DNA from: Herbaspirillum aquaticum
GTDB lineage: Bacteria; Pseudomonadota; Gammaproteobacteria; Burkholderiales; Burkholderiaceae_D
Direction of reading: 5' to 3'
DNA length: 64,000 bases
Assembly (NCBI RefSeq): GCF_002213425.1
Contig: NZ_NJGV01000014.1
Location: forward strand, 1 to 64,000
Positions 36,265 to 46,551 of the stretch are shown here, piece after piece. Both the position numbers and the translations under genes were made by a program. Each line of letters begins with the position of its first letter. Position 1 is the first letter of the stretch. The notes below the pieces were generated by a model that was given only the letters and a program-made list of their open reading frames with translations, searched no databases and was not told where the DNA came from.

Positions 36265-37110
36265 ATGTCTGCCCAACTGATCGACGGAAACCTGCTCTCC
36301 CAACAACTGCGCGCCGAAGTGGCCAAGCGCGCCGCCGCCCTCACCGCCCAAGGCAAGCAACCCGGCCTGGCCGTGATCCTGGTGGGCGACAGCCCGGCTT
36401 CCCAGGTCTACGTGCGCAACAAGGTCAAGGCCTGCCAGGACAACGGCCTGCACTCCGTGCTGGAAAAATATGAAGCCTCGATGACGGAAGCCGAGCTCCT
36501 GGCCCGCATCGACGCCCTCAACGGCGATCCCAAGATCAACGGCATCCTGGTGCAGCTGCCGCTGCCGGCCCATATCGATGCCCACAAGGTGATCGAAGCC
36601 ATCGCCCCGGAAAAGGACGTGGACGGCTTCCACGTCAGCAATGCCGGCCTGCTAATGACCGGCCAGCCGCTGTTCCGCCCCTGCACCCCCTATGGCGTCA
36701 TGAAGATGCTGGAATCGATCGACTACCCGGTGCGTGGCGCCAATGCGGTGGTGGTCGGTGCATCGAACATCGTCGGCAAGCCGCAGGCCATGTTGCTCTT
36801 GCAAGCCGGTGCCACCGTCACTATCTGTAACTCCAAGACCCGTGACCTCGGCCACCACACCCGCCAGGCCGACATCCTGGTAGTGGCCACCGGCAAGCGC
36901 AACATCGTCACCGCCGACATGGTCAAGCCTGGCGCCGTCGTCATCGATGTCGGCATGAACCGCGACGACAACGGCAAGCTGTGCGGCGACGTCGATTTCG
37001 CCAATGCGAAGGAAGTTGCCGGCTGGATCACCCCGGTGCCGGGTGGCGTGGGTCCGATGACCATCACCATGCTGCTGGTCAACACCATCGAAGCGGCCGA
37101 ACGCAGCTGA
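36265..37110 (+). CDS. folD: bifunctional methylenetetrahydrofolate dehydrogenase / cyclohydrolase
   Basis: A 281-aa FolD. It has the [23 protein letters not shown] and PCTPYGVM motifs and the C-terminal [16 protein letters not shown]. It interconverts methylene-, methenyl- and formyl-THF in one-carbon metabolism. The start at ATG 36265 gives MSAQLIDG; the longer frame upstream is not needed. Confidence 0.96.
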   Translation: MSAQLIDGNLLSQQLRAEVAKRAAALTAQGKQPGLAVILVGDSPASQVYVRNKVKACQDNGLHSVLEKYEASMTEAELLARIDALNGDPKINGILVQLPLPAHIDAHKVIEAIAPEKDVDGFHVSNAGLLMTGQPLFRPCTPYGVMKMLESIDYPVRGANAVVVGASNIVGKPQAMLLLQAGATVTICNSKTRDLGHHTRQADILVVATGKRNIVTADMVKPGAVVIDVGMNRDDNGKLCGDVDFANAKEVAGWITPVPGGVGPMTITMLLVNTIEAAERS

Positions 37111-37179
37111 TCGGCACACCCTTAGCGCATTACCCTCCGGCAGCCCGGCTGCCGGATGTTTTCAGAGAAACGAGAGCCC

Positions 37180-39255
37180 ATGACCACCACTGACATCGCC
37201 GCCAATCCCCTGCTCGATTTCTCGGGCTATGCCCAGTTCGATGCCATCCAGCCCGAGCACGTCACGCCGGCCCTGGACAAGCTGCTGGCCGACGCCAGCC
37301 GCCTGGTCACCGAACTGGAAGCACCGATGGCCGAAGTCACCTGGGACAATTTCGTCGAACCGCTGGAGTCCGCCACCGAAAAGCTGGGCCGCGCCTGGAG
37401 CGTGGTTGGTCACCTGAATTCGGTGATGGACACCCCGGCCCTGCGCGCCACCTACAACGAGAACCAGCCGCGCCTGGTGGAATTCTGGACCTCGCTGGGC
37501 CAGAACCTGGCGCTGTTCGAGAAGTACAAGGCCCTGCAGGCCAGCCCGGCCTTCGCCTCCTTGTCGGCCGCGCGCCGCAAGGTGGTCGACAATGCCGTGC
37601 GCGATTTCCGCCTGTCCGGTGCCGAACTGGCCGACGACAAGAAGGAACGCTTCGCCGAGATCCAGGAAAAGCAGGCCATGCTGACCACCCGTTTCTCCGA
37701 AAACGTGCTGGATGCGACCAATGATTTCGCCCTCTTCGTGGAGGACGAGGCCGAATTGTCGGGGCTGCCGGCCGATGTGAAGCAAGCTGCACGTGCCGCC
37801 GCAGAGAAGGATGGCAAGCCCGGCTACAAGTTCACGCTGCACTTCCCCTCGTATTTCCCGGTACTGCAATATGCAGACAATCGCGCGCTGCGCGAGAAGA
37901 TCTACCGCGCCAACGCCACCAAGGCGTCCGAGCTGGGCGTCAAGCCGGAATGGGACAACAGCGGCAACATCGACCAGATCCTGCAACTGCGCAAGGAAGA
38001 AGCGCAATTGCTGGGCTACGCCAACTTCGCCGAAGTGTCGCTGGTGGCCAAGATGGCCAAGTCGCCCAGCGAAGTGATCGCCTTCCTGGAAGACCTGGGC
38101 CAGCGCGCCCGCCCATTCGGCCAGAAGGATTATGAAGAACTGAAGACCTTCGCCCGTGAAAAGCTGGGCCTGGACGAACTGAAGGCCTGGGACAGCACCT
38201 ACGCTTCCGAAAAGCTGCGCGAGCAGCGCTACGCCTTCTCGGAACAGGAAGTGAAGCAATACTTCCCCGAGCCCAAGGTGGTCGGCGGCCTGTTCCAGGT
38301 GGCGCAGCAGCTCTTCGGCGTGCAGATCAAGCCCGATAATGCCCCGGTCTGGCACAAGGATGTGAAGTTCTTCCGCATTGAACGTGACGGCCAGCTGGTC
38401 GGCCAGTTCTACCTGGACCTGTATGCCCGCGCCGGCAAGCGTGGCGGCGCCTGGATGGATGACGCCCGCGCCCGCCGCCTGACCGCGCAAGGCGTACAGA
38501 CACCGATCGCTTACCTGGTCTGCAATTTCACCGAACCTGCGGTGGTCGATGGCGTGGCCAAGCCGGCCCTGTTCACGCATGATGAAGTGATCACCCTCTT
38601 CCACGAATTCGGCCATGGCCTGCATCACATGCTCACGCAAGTAGATGAGGTGGGCGTGTCCGGCATTTCCGGCGTGGAGTGGGATGCGGTGGAACTGCCC
38701 TCGCAGTTCATGGAAAACTTCTGCTGGGAATGGGATGTGCTGCAGCAGCTGACCGCACATGCCGAGACCGGCGAGCCGCTGCCGCGCGCGCTGTATGACA
38801 AGATGATCGCCGCCAAGAACTTCCAGTCCGGCCTGCAGATGCTGCGCCAGGTGGAGTTTTCGCTGTTCGACATGCTGATCCACCATGAATATGAAGTCGG
38901 TGGCCAGCAGACCGTACAGCAGTTGCTCGACAGCGTGCGCGACCGCATCGCCGTGATCCGCCCGCCGGAATTCAACCGCTTCCAGCATTCCTTCTCGCAT
39001 ATCTTCGCGGGCGGATATGCAGCGGGCTACTACAGCTACAAGTGGGCTGAAGTACTGTCGGCGGATGCGTACAGCGCGTTTGAGGAAGCGGCGGCCAGCA
39101 GCGGCAACGTGATTTCGCTGGAAACCGGTCGCCGCTTCCAGCAGGAAATCCTGGCCGTGGGCGGTTCACGTCCGGCCATCGAGTCCTTCAAGGCGTTCCG
39201 GGGACGGGAGCCGAGCATTGATGCCTTGCTGCGGCATAGCGGGATGGCGGCTTAA
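37180..39255 (+). CDS. prlC: oligopeptidase A (M3 family)
   Basis: A 691-aa M3 zinc peptidase with the HEFGHGLHHML motif, a distant glutamate in the following helix and the family C-terminal region. It degrades short peptides in the cytoplasm. ATG 37180 gives MTTTDIA; the earlier in-frame ATG 37156 lacks a better site. A strong terminator follows. Confidence 0.95.
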   Translation: MTTTDIAANPLLDFSGYAQFDAIQPEHVTPALDKLLADASRLVTELEAPMAEVTWDNFVEPLESATEKLGRAWSVVGHLNSVMDTPALRATYNENQPRLVEFWTSLGQNLALFEKYKALQASPAFASLSAARRKVVDNAVRDFRLSGAELADDKKERFAEIQEKQAMLTTRFSENVLDATNDFALFVEDEAELSGLPADVKQAARAAAEKDGKPGYKFTLHFPSYFPVLQYADNRALREKIYRANATKASELGVKPEWDNSGNIDQILQLRKEEAQLLGYANFAEVSLVAKMAKSPSEVIAFLEDLGQRARPFGQKDYEELKTFAREKLGLDELKAWDSTYASEKLREQRYAFSEQEVKQYFPEPKVVGGLFQVAQQLFGVQIKPDNAPVWHKDVKFFRIERDGQLVGQFYLDLYARAGKRGGAWMDDARARRLTAQGVQTPIAYLVCNFTEPAVVDGVAKPALFTHDEVITLFHEFGHGLHHMLTQVDEVGVSGISGVEWDAVELPSQFMENFCWEWDVLQQLTAHAETGEPLPRALYDKMIAAKNFQSGLQMLRQVEFSLFDMLIHHEYEVGGQQTVQQLLDSVRDRIAVIRPPEFNRFQHSFSHIFAGGYAAGYYSYKWAEVLSADAYSAFEEAAASSGNVISLETGRRFQQEILAVGGSRPAIESFKAFRGREPSIDALLRHSGMAA

Positions 39256-39288
39256 GCCTGCTTGCGCCCCGCAACACGGCTCTTGATG

Positions 39289-39319
39289 ACGGCCCGCCTC
39301 CAAGGCGGGCCGTTTTTGT
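39289..39319 (+). terminator. terminator of prlC
   Basis: An 11-bp ACGGCCCGCCT/AGGCGGGCCGT stem with three-base loop and T-run. It separates prlC from the holC promoter. Confidence 0.9.
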
Positions 39320-39332
39320 TTGCCCCATCCCG

Positions 39333-39362
39333 ATGGCATGCAGCACCGCGACCCACTATACT
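39333..39362 (+). promoter_or_regulatory. candidate holC promoter, leaderless start
   Basis: ATGGCA and TATACT are 18 bases apart; TATACT ends seven bases before the holC ATG, so the first transcribed base could be the start codon itself. Confidence 0.5.
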
Positions 39363-39368
39363 GGCGGG

Positions 39369-39788
39369 ATGACCCGAATCGACTTTCACAGCAACGTCCC
39401 GCAAAAGATCGCCTACGTGTGCCGTCTGGTGCGCAAAGCGCGCGCTTCCGGCGCCAACCTGGTGCTGCGCACCCCCGACCGCGCCGAGTTGCAGCAGCTC
39501 GACCAGGCGCTCTGGAGCTTCTCCGAGCAGGATTTCCTGCCCCACGTGATGGCCGGCGACCCGCTGGCCGCGCAGACGCCCATCATCCTGACTGCCGACG
39601 ACAGCACCGACCTGCCGCACCACCAGATCCTCATCAACCTGGGCAGCGACACGCCCGCGCATTTCGCGCGCTTCGAACGCCTGCTGGAAATCATTTCCGC
39701 CGACGACGCCGACAAGGCGGCCGGCCGTGACCGCTACCGCTTCTACAAGGAACGCGGCTACCCCCTCTCGCACCATGTGGCCGCCTGA
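39369..39788 (+). CDS. holC: DNA polymerase III chi subunit
   Basis: A 139-aa HolC, linking the clamp loader to SSB. It has TRIDFHSNVPQKIAYVCRLVRK and the C-terminal RYRFYKERGYPL. The start at 39369 gives the family-typical N-terminus. The next gene belongs to a family that follows holC in Burkholderiales. Confidence 0.93.
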   Translation: MTRIDFHSNVPQKIAYVCRLVRKARASGANLVLRTPDRAELQQLDQALWSFSEQDFLPHVMAGDPLAAQTPIILTADDSTDLPHHQILINLGSDTPAHFARFERLLEIISADDADKAAGRDRYRFYKERGYPLSHHVAA

Positions 39789-39810
39789 GCCCGCCCCGCC
39801 CGCTCACGCC

Positions 39811-40236
39811 ATGAATCACGACGACAACAGCATTCCCCTGCTCACCGAGGTCATCCCGCTGGCCCCGGCCCCGGATTACGCCGCCCCCATGCAACCGGGC
39901 GCCTTCCACACCCAGCCCGCCAACACCCATTACCAGGCACCGGCAGCGGCCGCCCCGGTGATGACGCCCATGTCCCCGGTCACCCCGGTCACCCCGGCCG
40001 CCGAGCAATACCGCCAATGGGAACAGGAAATCCGCGAAAACGTCCTGCAAAGCCTGCTGGAGCGCGTCGATACCGTGCTGCACCAACACCTGCAAGACCA
40101 GATGGCGCTGGCGCTGGACCATCTTTCCGATATCGTGATGCAGCGCGTCAGGGAAGGCCTGCGCGACGCCCTCACCGAAACGGTCGAGCGCGCCGTGGCG
40201 GAAGAGATGGCCCGCTTCACATCTTCAAAAATGTAA
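39811..40236 (+). CDS. DUF2486-type protein behind holC
   Basis: A 141-aa protein with the SIPLLTEVIPL start typical of this Burkholderiales family, a proline/alanine-rich middle (about 35-60) and a C-terminal helical region (ENVLQSLLERVDTVLHQHLQ). Function unknown. ATG 39811 is chosen because it gives that start; an ATG at 39775 would overlap holC. No good ribosome-binding site. Confidence 0.8.
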   Translation: MNHDDNSIPLLTEVIPLAPAPDYAAPMQPGAFHTQPANTHYQAPAAAAPVMTPMSPVTPVTPAAEQYRQWEQEIRENVLQSLLERVDTVLHQHLQDQMALALDHLSDIVMQRVREGLRDALTETVERAVAEEMARFTSSKM

Positions 40237-40357
40237 ATCTGGCTGGATTTTTCTTTTATTTTTGAATAAAAATATCGCAACAGCCTTTTTATTCATAAAA
40301 ATTCAAGCCAGTATTGATCACATCGGAAATCACGCTTTTCTTACAATGCTTGCATTG

Positions 40358-40383
40358 TTCGCATGCGAGCTCATGCATGCGAA
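40358..40383. promoter_or_regulatory. candidate operator upstream of dadA
   Basis: TTCGCATGC and GCATGCGAA are perfect 9-bp arms around an 8-bp spacer, just downstream of a TACAAT-like -10. A regulator such as a Lrp/AsnC or GntR protein could bind here; none is encoded nearby. Confidence 0.5.
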
Positions 40384-40428
40384 CGTCCGAACAACCACAG
40401 CAAGTTCATGCAAAACCGGGAGAGTGAG

Positions 40429-41739
40429 ATGAAAGTGATCGTATTGGGCGCAGGCATTATCGGAACCGCTTCCGCCTGGTTCCTGAAGAAGCAGGGCTAC
40501 GACGTCACCGTCATCGACCGCCAGCCCGGCGCGGCGCAGGAAACCAGCTTCGCCAACGGCTGCCAGATCTCGGTCTCGCACGCAGAACCCTGGGCCAATC
40601 CGGCCGCCCCGATGAAGGTCCTGAAGTGGCTGGGCAAGGAAGACGCCCCGCTGCTCTATCGCTTCCGTCCCGAATGGCTGCAATGGAAGTGGGCCGTGGC
40701 CTTCCTGCGTGAGTGCACCGCCGCCCGCACCGACGAGAACATCCGCAACATCGTCGCCCTGTGCGAATACAGCCGCCAGACCTTGCAGGCCGTGCGTGCC
40801 GAAACCGGCATCCAGTACGACCACCTGACCCGCGGCATCCTGCACTTCTACACCGAGGAAAAGGAATTCGAGGACTCGCTGCCCGCCGCCAAGCTCATGC
40901 GCGACCTGGGCTGCCCGCGCGAATCCATCGGCGCCGATGAAGTGGTGCGCATCGAACCGGCCCTGGCCTCGATCCGCAACAAGATCGTCGGCGGCGACTT
41001 CACCGCCACCGATGAATCGGGCGACGTCTTCAAGCTCACCACGGGCCTGGCCAAGAAGAGCGAAGAAGCCGGCGTCGAATTCCGCTATTCCACCAGCATC
41101 ACCCGCTTGATCACCGAAGGTGCCGGCGCTGCCGCCCGCGTGACCGGCGTGGAAGTGATCAACCCGGACGGCCGCCATGAAGTCCTGAAGGCCGACACCT
41201 TCGTGGTCGCCATGGGCAGCTTCTCCCAGCAACTGGTCAAGCCGCTGGGCATCGACCTGCTGCTCTACCCAGGCAAGGGCTATTCGGCCACCTACCAGAT
41301 CACCAATCCGGACGCCGCCCCCACCGTCTCGCTTACCGACGACGGTTACAAGCTGGTGGTCTCGCGCCTGGGCGACCGCCTGCGCGTAGCTGGCACCTGC
41401 GAACTGAACGGCTACACCCGTGAACTCAACACCACCCGCTGCGAAGCCATCACCCGCCGCACCCGTGAACTGTTCCCGGATGGCTGCGACTACGACAACC
41501 CGACCTACTGGACCGGCCTGCGCCCGCTGACCCCATCCAACGTCCCCTACGTGGGCAAGACCAAGTTCGCCAACCTGTACTTGAACACCGGTCATGGCAC
41601 CCTGGGATGGACCATGGGCTGCGGATCCGGCCGCGCGATCGCCGAGATCGTCTCCGGCCACGTGCCGGAAATCGATTTTGCCTTCACGGGCCTGCCCCGC
41701 TGGAACCGCGCACGCCAGGTGGTGACCCAGGCCGCTTGA
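40429..41739 (+). CDS. dadA: D-amino-acid dehydrogenase small subunit
   Basis: A 436-aa flavoprotein with the N-terminal VLGAGIIGTASAWFL FAD fold, ETSFANGCQIS motif and C-terminal HGTLGWTMGCGSGR. It oxidises D-amino acids to keto acids at the inner membrane. It would be a fitting partner for the D-amino acids made by the hydantoin cluster, though it is about 13 kb away. Confidence 0.95.
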   Translation: MKVIVLGAGIIGTASAWFLKKQGYDVTVIDRQPGAAQETSFANGCQISVSHAEPWANPAAPMKVLKWLGKEDAPLLYRFRPEWLQWKWAVAFLRECTAARTDENIRNIVALCEYSRQTLQAVRAETGIQYDHLTRGILHFYTEEKEFEDSLPAAKLMRDLGCPRESIGADEVVRIEPALASIRNKIVGGDFTATDESGDVFKLTTGLAKKSEEAGVEFRYSTSITRLITEGAGAAARVTGVEVINPDGRHEVLKADTFVVAMGSFSQQLVKPLGIDLLLYPGKGYSATYQITNPDAAPTVSLTDDGYKLVVSRLGDRLRVAGTCELNGYTRELNTTRCEAITRRTRELFPDGCDYDNPTYWTGLRPLTPSNVPYVGKTKFANLYLNTGHGTLGWTMGCGSGRAIAEIVSGHVPEIDFAFTGLPRWNRARQVVTQAA

Positions 41740-42129
41740 GCGTTCTAGGGCCTGTTCACGCCCGCCAAAGGACCGGATTGCCCGGTCCTTTTTTTTGCCC
41801 GCTTGATCTGGGTCAGCGCATGCGTTTGTTGCAGAAATCTTCACATGTGGCAATCAGCGCCCTTACAAACACCGGCCTCCCCTTGGTGTAGAATCCTCGC
41901 TTGCCTTGCGTTGCCGGCATCTTGCCGCGCCTGCGCAGCCACCGGGATTTCAGCTCATCATCGCTCTTCTTGCGGCATCATGACTCCTTTGAGCTCATAT
42001 TGCTGCATACCGGCCCGCCATTGACGGACCGCTGTCGTTGATCTTCCCGGCCCTGACCCCATATGGACGGATATCCGTCACAGCCTTTTCTTTCATTTGA
42101 AAAGGCCGGCACCATCAAAGGACCCTGCA
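41740..42129. other. dadA-lpxO intergenic region
   Basis: No gene apart from the dadA terminator at 41767-41796. A TAGAAT at about 41889-41894 may be the -10 of lpxO, leaving a leader of about 230 nt. No other structure was noticed. Confidence 0.45.
41767..41796 (+). terminator. terminator of dadA
   Basis: AAAGGACCGG/CCGGTCCTTT stem with ATTGC loop and T-run. Confidence 0.9.
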
Positions 42130-43029
42130 ATGAAGTGGGCAATTGTCTTCATCTATCTGTTTTCCATCCTGTTCATCCATTTCCGTGGACGCGTGCGCCT
42201 GCCCTTCCTGCGGCAGTTCTTCGACCACTCCTCGATCATGTCGCCGATCAACCTGTTCATGTACGCGTTTTCGCGCGTGCCGGCCGTGCCCTACCCGGCC
42301 GTGAAGCAGTTCGACGACCTGGCCCTCATCGACCAGAACTGGGAAGTGATCCGCGACGAAGCCGTGGCCCTGCGCGAGATGGCCAAGATCAAGGCAGCCG
42401 AAAAGAATGACGATGCCGGTTTCAACTCCTTCTTCAAGGCCGGCTGGAAGCGTTTCTACCTGAAGTGGTACAACGCCAGCCATCCTTCGGCAGAGAAGTT
42501 CTGCCCCAAGACCGTGGAAATCCTCAAGCGCATCCCCTCCGTGAAGGCCGCCATGTTCGCCGAACTGGCCCCGGGCGGCACGCTCAATCCGCACCGCGAC
42601 CCCTTCGCCGGTTCGTTGCGCTATCACCTGGGCCTGGTCACGCCCAACGACGACCGCTGCTTCATTGAAGTGGACGGCCAGCGCTACAGCTGGCGCGACG
42701 GCCAGAGCGTGGTCTTCGATGAGACCTTCATCCACTGGGCACAGAACGGCTCCGAGACGAACCGTATCATCCTCTTCTGCGACGTCGAGCGTCCGCTGCG
42801 CTATCGTTGGGCAGAAGCCATCAATGGTTTCCTCGGCCGCACCATGATGACCGCCGCTGCCTCACCCAATGAGACCGGCGACCAGACCGGGCGCGTCAAC
42901 AAACTGTTCCGCTTCGTCTGGCTGGCAGGCCAGTATCGCCGCCGCTTCAAGAACTGGAACAAGACCGTCTACAAGATCACCAAGTTCGGCCTGATCATCG
43001 CAGTAGCCCTGCTGATCATCTACGCTTGA
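42130..43029 (+). CDS. lpxO: LpxO-type lipid A hydroxylase (2-oxoglutarate dioxygenase)
   Basis: A 299-aa membrane-linked dioxygenase. It has an N-terminal helix (KWAIVFIYLFSILFIHF), an Asp/Asn-hydroxylase-type core with NPHRDPF, DETFIHWAQN and the RRILLF-like IILFCDVERP strand, and a C-terminal membrane helix. LpxO hydroxylates the acyl chains of lipid A. ATG 42130 gives the helix; an in-frame ATG at 42097 is less likely. Confidence 0.92.
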   Translation: MKWAIVFIYLFSILFIHFRGRVRLPFLRQFFDHSSIMSPINLFMYAFSRVPAVPYPAVKQFDDLALIDQNWEVIRDEAVALREMAKIKAAEKNDDAGFNSFFKAGWKRFYLKWYNASHPSAEKFCPKTVEILKRIPSVKAAMFAELAPGGTLNPHRDPFAGSLRYHLGLVTPNDDRCFIEVDGQRYSWRDGQSVVFDETFIHWAQNGSETNRIILFCDVERPLRYRWAEAINGFLGRTMMTAAASPNETGDQTGRVNKLFRFVWLAGQYRRRFKNWNKTVYKITKFGLIIAVALLIIYA

Positions 43030-43093
43030 GCCGCACGATGCTGCACTGACAATCGGAAATCACGAACACAGTGCGAAATGATATAAACAAATG

Positions 43094-43121
43094 ATCGCCG
43101 GTCCTGCACCGGCGATTTTTG
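43094..43121 (+). terminator. terminator of lpxO
   Basis: ATCGCCGGT/ACCGGCGAT stem, CCTGC loop and T-run. Confidence 0.88.
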
Positions 43122-43342
43122 TAAGTTTTTTCCATAAACGGCTCGTCCATTTCCGGTACATGGGAACGCAGGCGAGTCCTTGGCAGAAAATGACCTGCTG
43201 GCCTCCAGACCACGACCAGCCTGCCTTGCGGGCCTGCGCGGGAGTTTGTGTGGAAGCGACTTGCAGAAAAACTCACCAAGCTGCACGTAATTGAAAGTCA
43301 CGCCAGACTTAAAGTTTCCATGCGGAAATGAAAGTGCAAATT

Positions 43343-43362
43343 TTCTGCATTGAAATGCAGAA
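43343..43362. promoter_or_regulatory. candidate operator near the GGDEF promoter
   Basis: TTCTGCATT and AATGCAGAA form perfect 9-bp arms around a two-base centre. It lies about 30 nt before a TAAAAT -10. Regulator unknown. Confidence 0.5.
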
Positions 43363-43588
43363 ACCGCTTCTTTCCCATGCTTGCCCCCTGTAAAATCGCT
43401 GGGCTTCCGTGCTAGCTTGATGGTGTGAAACTTGCATCGGGATTGTCTCCGTTCCGCTGCGACGCGCCTTGCTGCAACTGCGTGCCGGCCACTGGCCCGG
43501 TACTTGCTGGTGGCATGCAGGCCTGCCCGGTGCGGAGGATGCCGGGCAAGCACAGCCGAGTACCGACCATACATAGAACAATGGGCTC

Positions 43589-44656
43589 ATGCAGGACATC
43601 GACGACGAGATGAAACAACCGCTGCTCAAGCATCTGGTAGAAATCACGGCCCACCGGGAGCATTCCCGCCTGGCCATCTCGGTCATCTCCGCGCTGTACC
43701 AGCTCACCGAAGTGCAGGCCATTCGCATGCTGGATATCTTCACCCTGCGCGATGAATACTTCGTGCAGGAAAAGATGGTCATCCGCGATGGCGCCGTGCA
43801 CACCATCGCTGAACTGACCAGCGATGATCCCAAGGAACCGCTGTCGGCCTATCCGGCCATGCAGGCCTGTATCCGCAATCACCTCAACGAATTCCACGAG
43901 ACCACGTCCGCCGGCGAGCATGTGCTATGGCTGCCGGTCTGGCTGCACGGCAAGATGAACTCCTGCCTGGAGATCCGCAGCCAGAAGCCCTTTGCGCCGA
44001 CCATGCTGGATGTGATCCACGGCATCTTCCACGTCTACTGCAACTACCAGAGCCTGCTGGACTACAGCGAGCGCGATGCGCTCACGGGCCTGTTCAACCG
44101 CAAGACCTTCGATGAGCAGTTCACCCGCTATGCCTTCGCCATCGCTCCGCATGAAGCGCATTCGCTGGACCATGACGAGCGTCGTCACGAGAGCAATGAC
44201 GAACCCAAGGGCCACTGGCTGGGCGTGGTCGACATCGATCACTTCAAGCAGGTCAACGACCGCTACGGCCACCTCTATGGCGATGAAGTGCTGATCCTGG
44301 TGGCCAACATCCTGCGCGCTTCGTTCCGTGCGCATGACCGCATCTTCCGTTTTGGCGGAGAGGAATTCGTGATCCTGCTACGCTCGACCACGCTCACCGA
44401 TGCGCGCAAGATCTTCGATCGCTTCCGCCAGAACGTGCAGGAATACGATTTCCCGCAGGTCGGCAAGGTGACGGTAAGCCTGGGCTTCGTCAACATCGCG
44501 CGCGAGACGCCGGTGGTGATCCTGGGGCACGCGGACCAGGCGCTGTATCACGCCAAGAAGAGCGGCCGCAACCGCATCTGCTATTACCAGGAACTGGTCA
44601 ATTCGGGCGTGCTGCGCTCGGACATCACGACCAACGATACGGTGGAATTCTTTTAG
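43589..44656 (+). CDS. diguanylate cyclase (GGDEF domain)
   Basis: A 355-aa soluble protein. Residues 1-160 are an unassigned sensory region; the C-terminal GGDEF domain starts at about 165 with ALTGLFNRKTF and has an intact RFGGEEF active site. RAHD five residues before it is a standard inhibitory I-site, so it should make c-di-GMP and be product-inhibited. The start at 43589 is uncertain; ATG 43610 is an alternative. No membrane helices are seen. Confidence 0.93.
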   Translation: MQDIDDEMKQPLLKHLVEITAHREHSRLAISVISALYQLTEVQAIRMLDIFTLRDEYFVQEKMVIRDGAVHTIAELTSDDPKEPLSAYPAMQACIRNHLNEFHETTSAGEHVLWLPVWLHGKMNSCLEIRSQKPFAPTMLDVIHGIFHVYCNYQSLLDYSERDALTGLFNRKTFDEQFTRYAFAIAPHEAHSLDHDERRHESNDEPKGHWLGVVDIDHFKQVNDRYGHLYGDEVLILVANILRASFRAHDRIFRFGGEEFVILLRSTTLTDARKIFDRFRQNVQEYDFPQVGKVTVSLGFVNIARETPVVILGHADQALYHAKKSGRNRICYYQELVNSGVLRSDITTNDTVEFF

Positions 44657-44680
44657 CTGACCCGTCGGCTTTCATCTGCC

Positions 44681-44708
44681 AAGGACCGCGCGAGCGGTCT
44701 TTTTTTTC
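44681..44708 (+). terminator. terminator of the GGDEF gene
   Basis: AAGGACCGC/GCGGTCTTT stem with GCGA loop and a long T-run. Confidence 0.88.
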
Positions 44709-44760
44709 ACCTGCGTTTTTTGGCACTCTCCTGCAAGGCCCACGGGGAGCGGCTCTCCTC

Positions 44761-46012
<1,252 letters not shown>

Positions 46013-46145
46013 TCGGTGCATTCCCCGTTGATCGATTGCCGATGACTTATAAACGATATAAATCGTTTATCAGGCACTGGGCAATGAACAGCAGTACGCA
46101 ATGTGTTTTTGTGTTGTAACCCTGAGGTTTCCTCAGTTCCCTCTT

Positions 46146-46173
46146 GGCCCCGCTTTGGCGGGGCCTTTTTTTC
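46146..46173. terminator. terminator between ansB and the HTH gene
   Basis: GGCCCCGC/GCGGGGCC stem with TTTG loop and T-run. It ends the rightward ansB message. Confidence 0.88.
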
Positions 46174-46188
46174 GTGTGGTGGGTTGCG

Positions 46189-46437
46189 TCAGAAATCGAG
46201 CTGTTCGACGCTCAGGCCAAGCGCCGCGGCAATTCTTTCGAGGGACATTGGACGCAAGCGTTTGCTGCTTTCCTGCTGCGCATAGGCAGACTGCGAGATA
46301 CCAATGCGCGCAGCGACTTCTTGCTGGGTCAGATCCAGGTGTTCGCGCCAGCTGCGTATGGCGGTCCATTGGTGATGGATCATCAAACAGACGACCTCAT
46401 TGGGTACGTACGTAAGATAACGTGATGGCTGATGCAT
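46189..46437 (-). CDS. XRE-family HTH protein, antitoxin-like orphan
   Basis: An 82-aa protein with an XRE helix-turn-helix (SWREHLDLTQQEVAARIGIS, then SQSAYAQQESSKRLRP) in the layout of HTH antitoxins paired with RelE-type toxins. The start at ATG 46437 has GAGGAG about six bases before it. No toxin gene lies on either side, so it may be a solitary regulator or a degraded toxin-antitoxin locus. Confidence 0.8.
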   Translation of the reverse strand: MHQPSRYLTYVPNEVVCLMIHHQWTAIRSWREHLDLTQQEVAARIGISQSAYAQQESSKRLRPMSLERIAAALGLSVEQLDF

Positions 46438-46551
46438 GGCAGGCTCCTCAAGAATGCCGGAGCTTGCCAAGCTCATGATCACAGCGCAAGTCGACGCGTT
46501 CTGTTTCCATCAATTTCCGAGATAGTTCGATGAACACGCGCGCACAACGAA

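Larger units (their letters stand above)
43030..43588. other. lpxO-GGDEF intergenic region
   Basis: No convincing gene. It contains the lpxO terminator (43094-43121), a 20-nt palindrome (43343-43362) and a TAAAAT at 43391-43396 that may be the GGDEF promoter -10, with a leader of about 190 nt. Confidence 0.5.
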
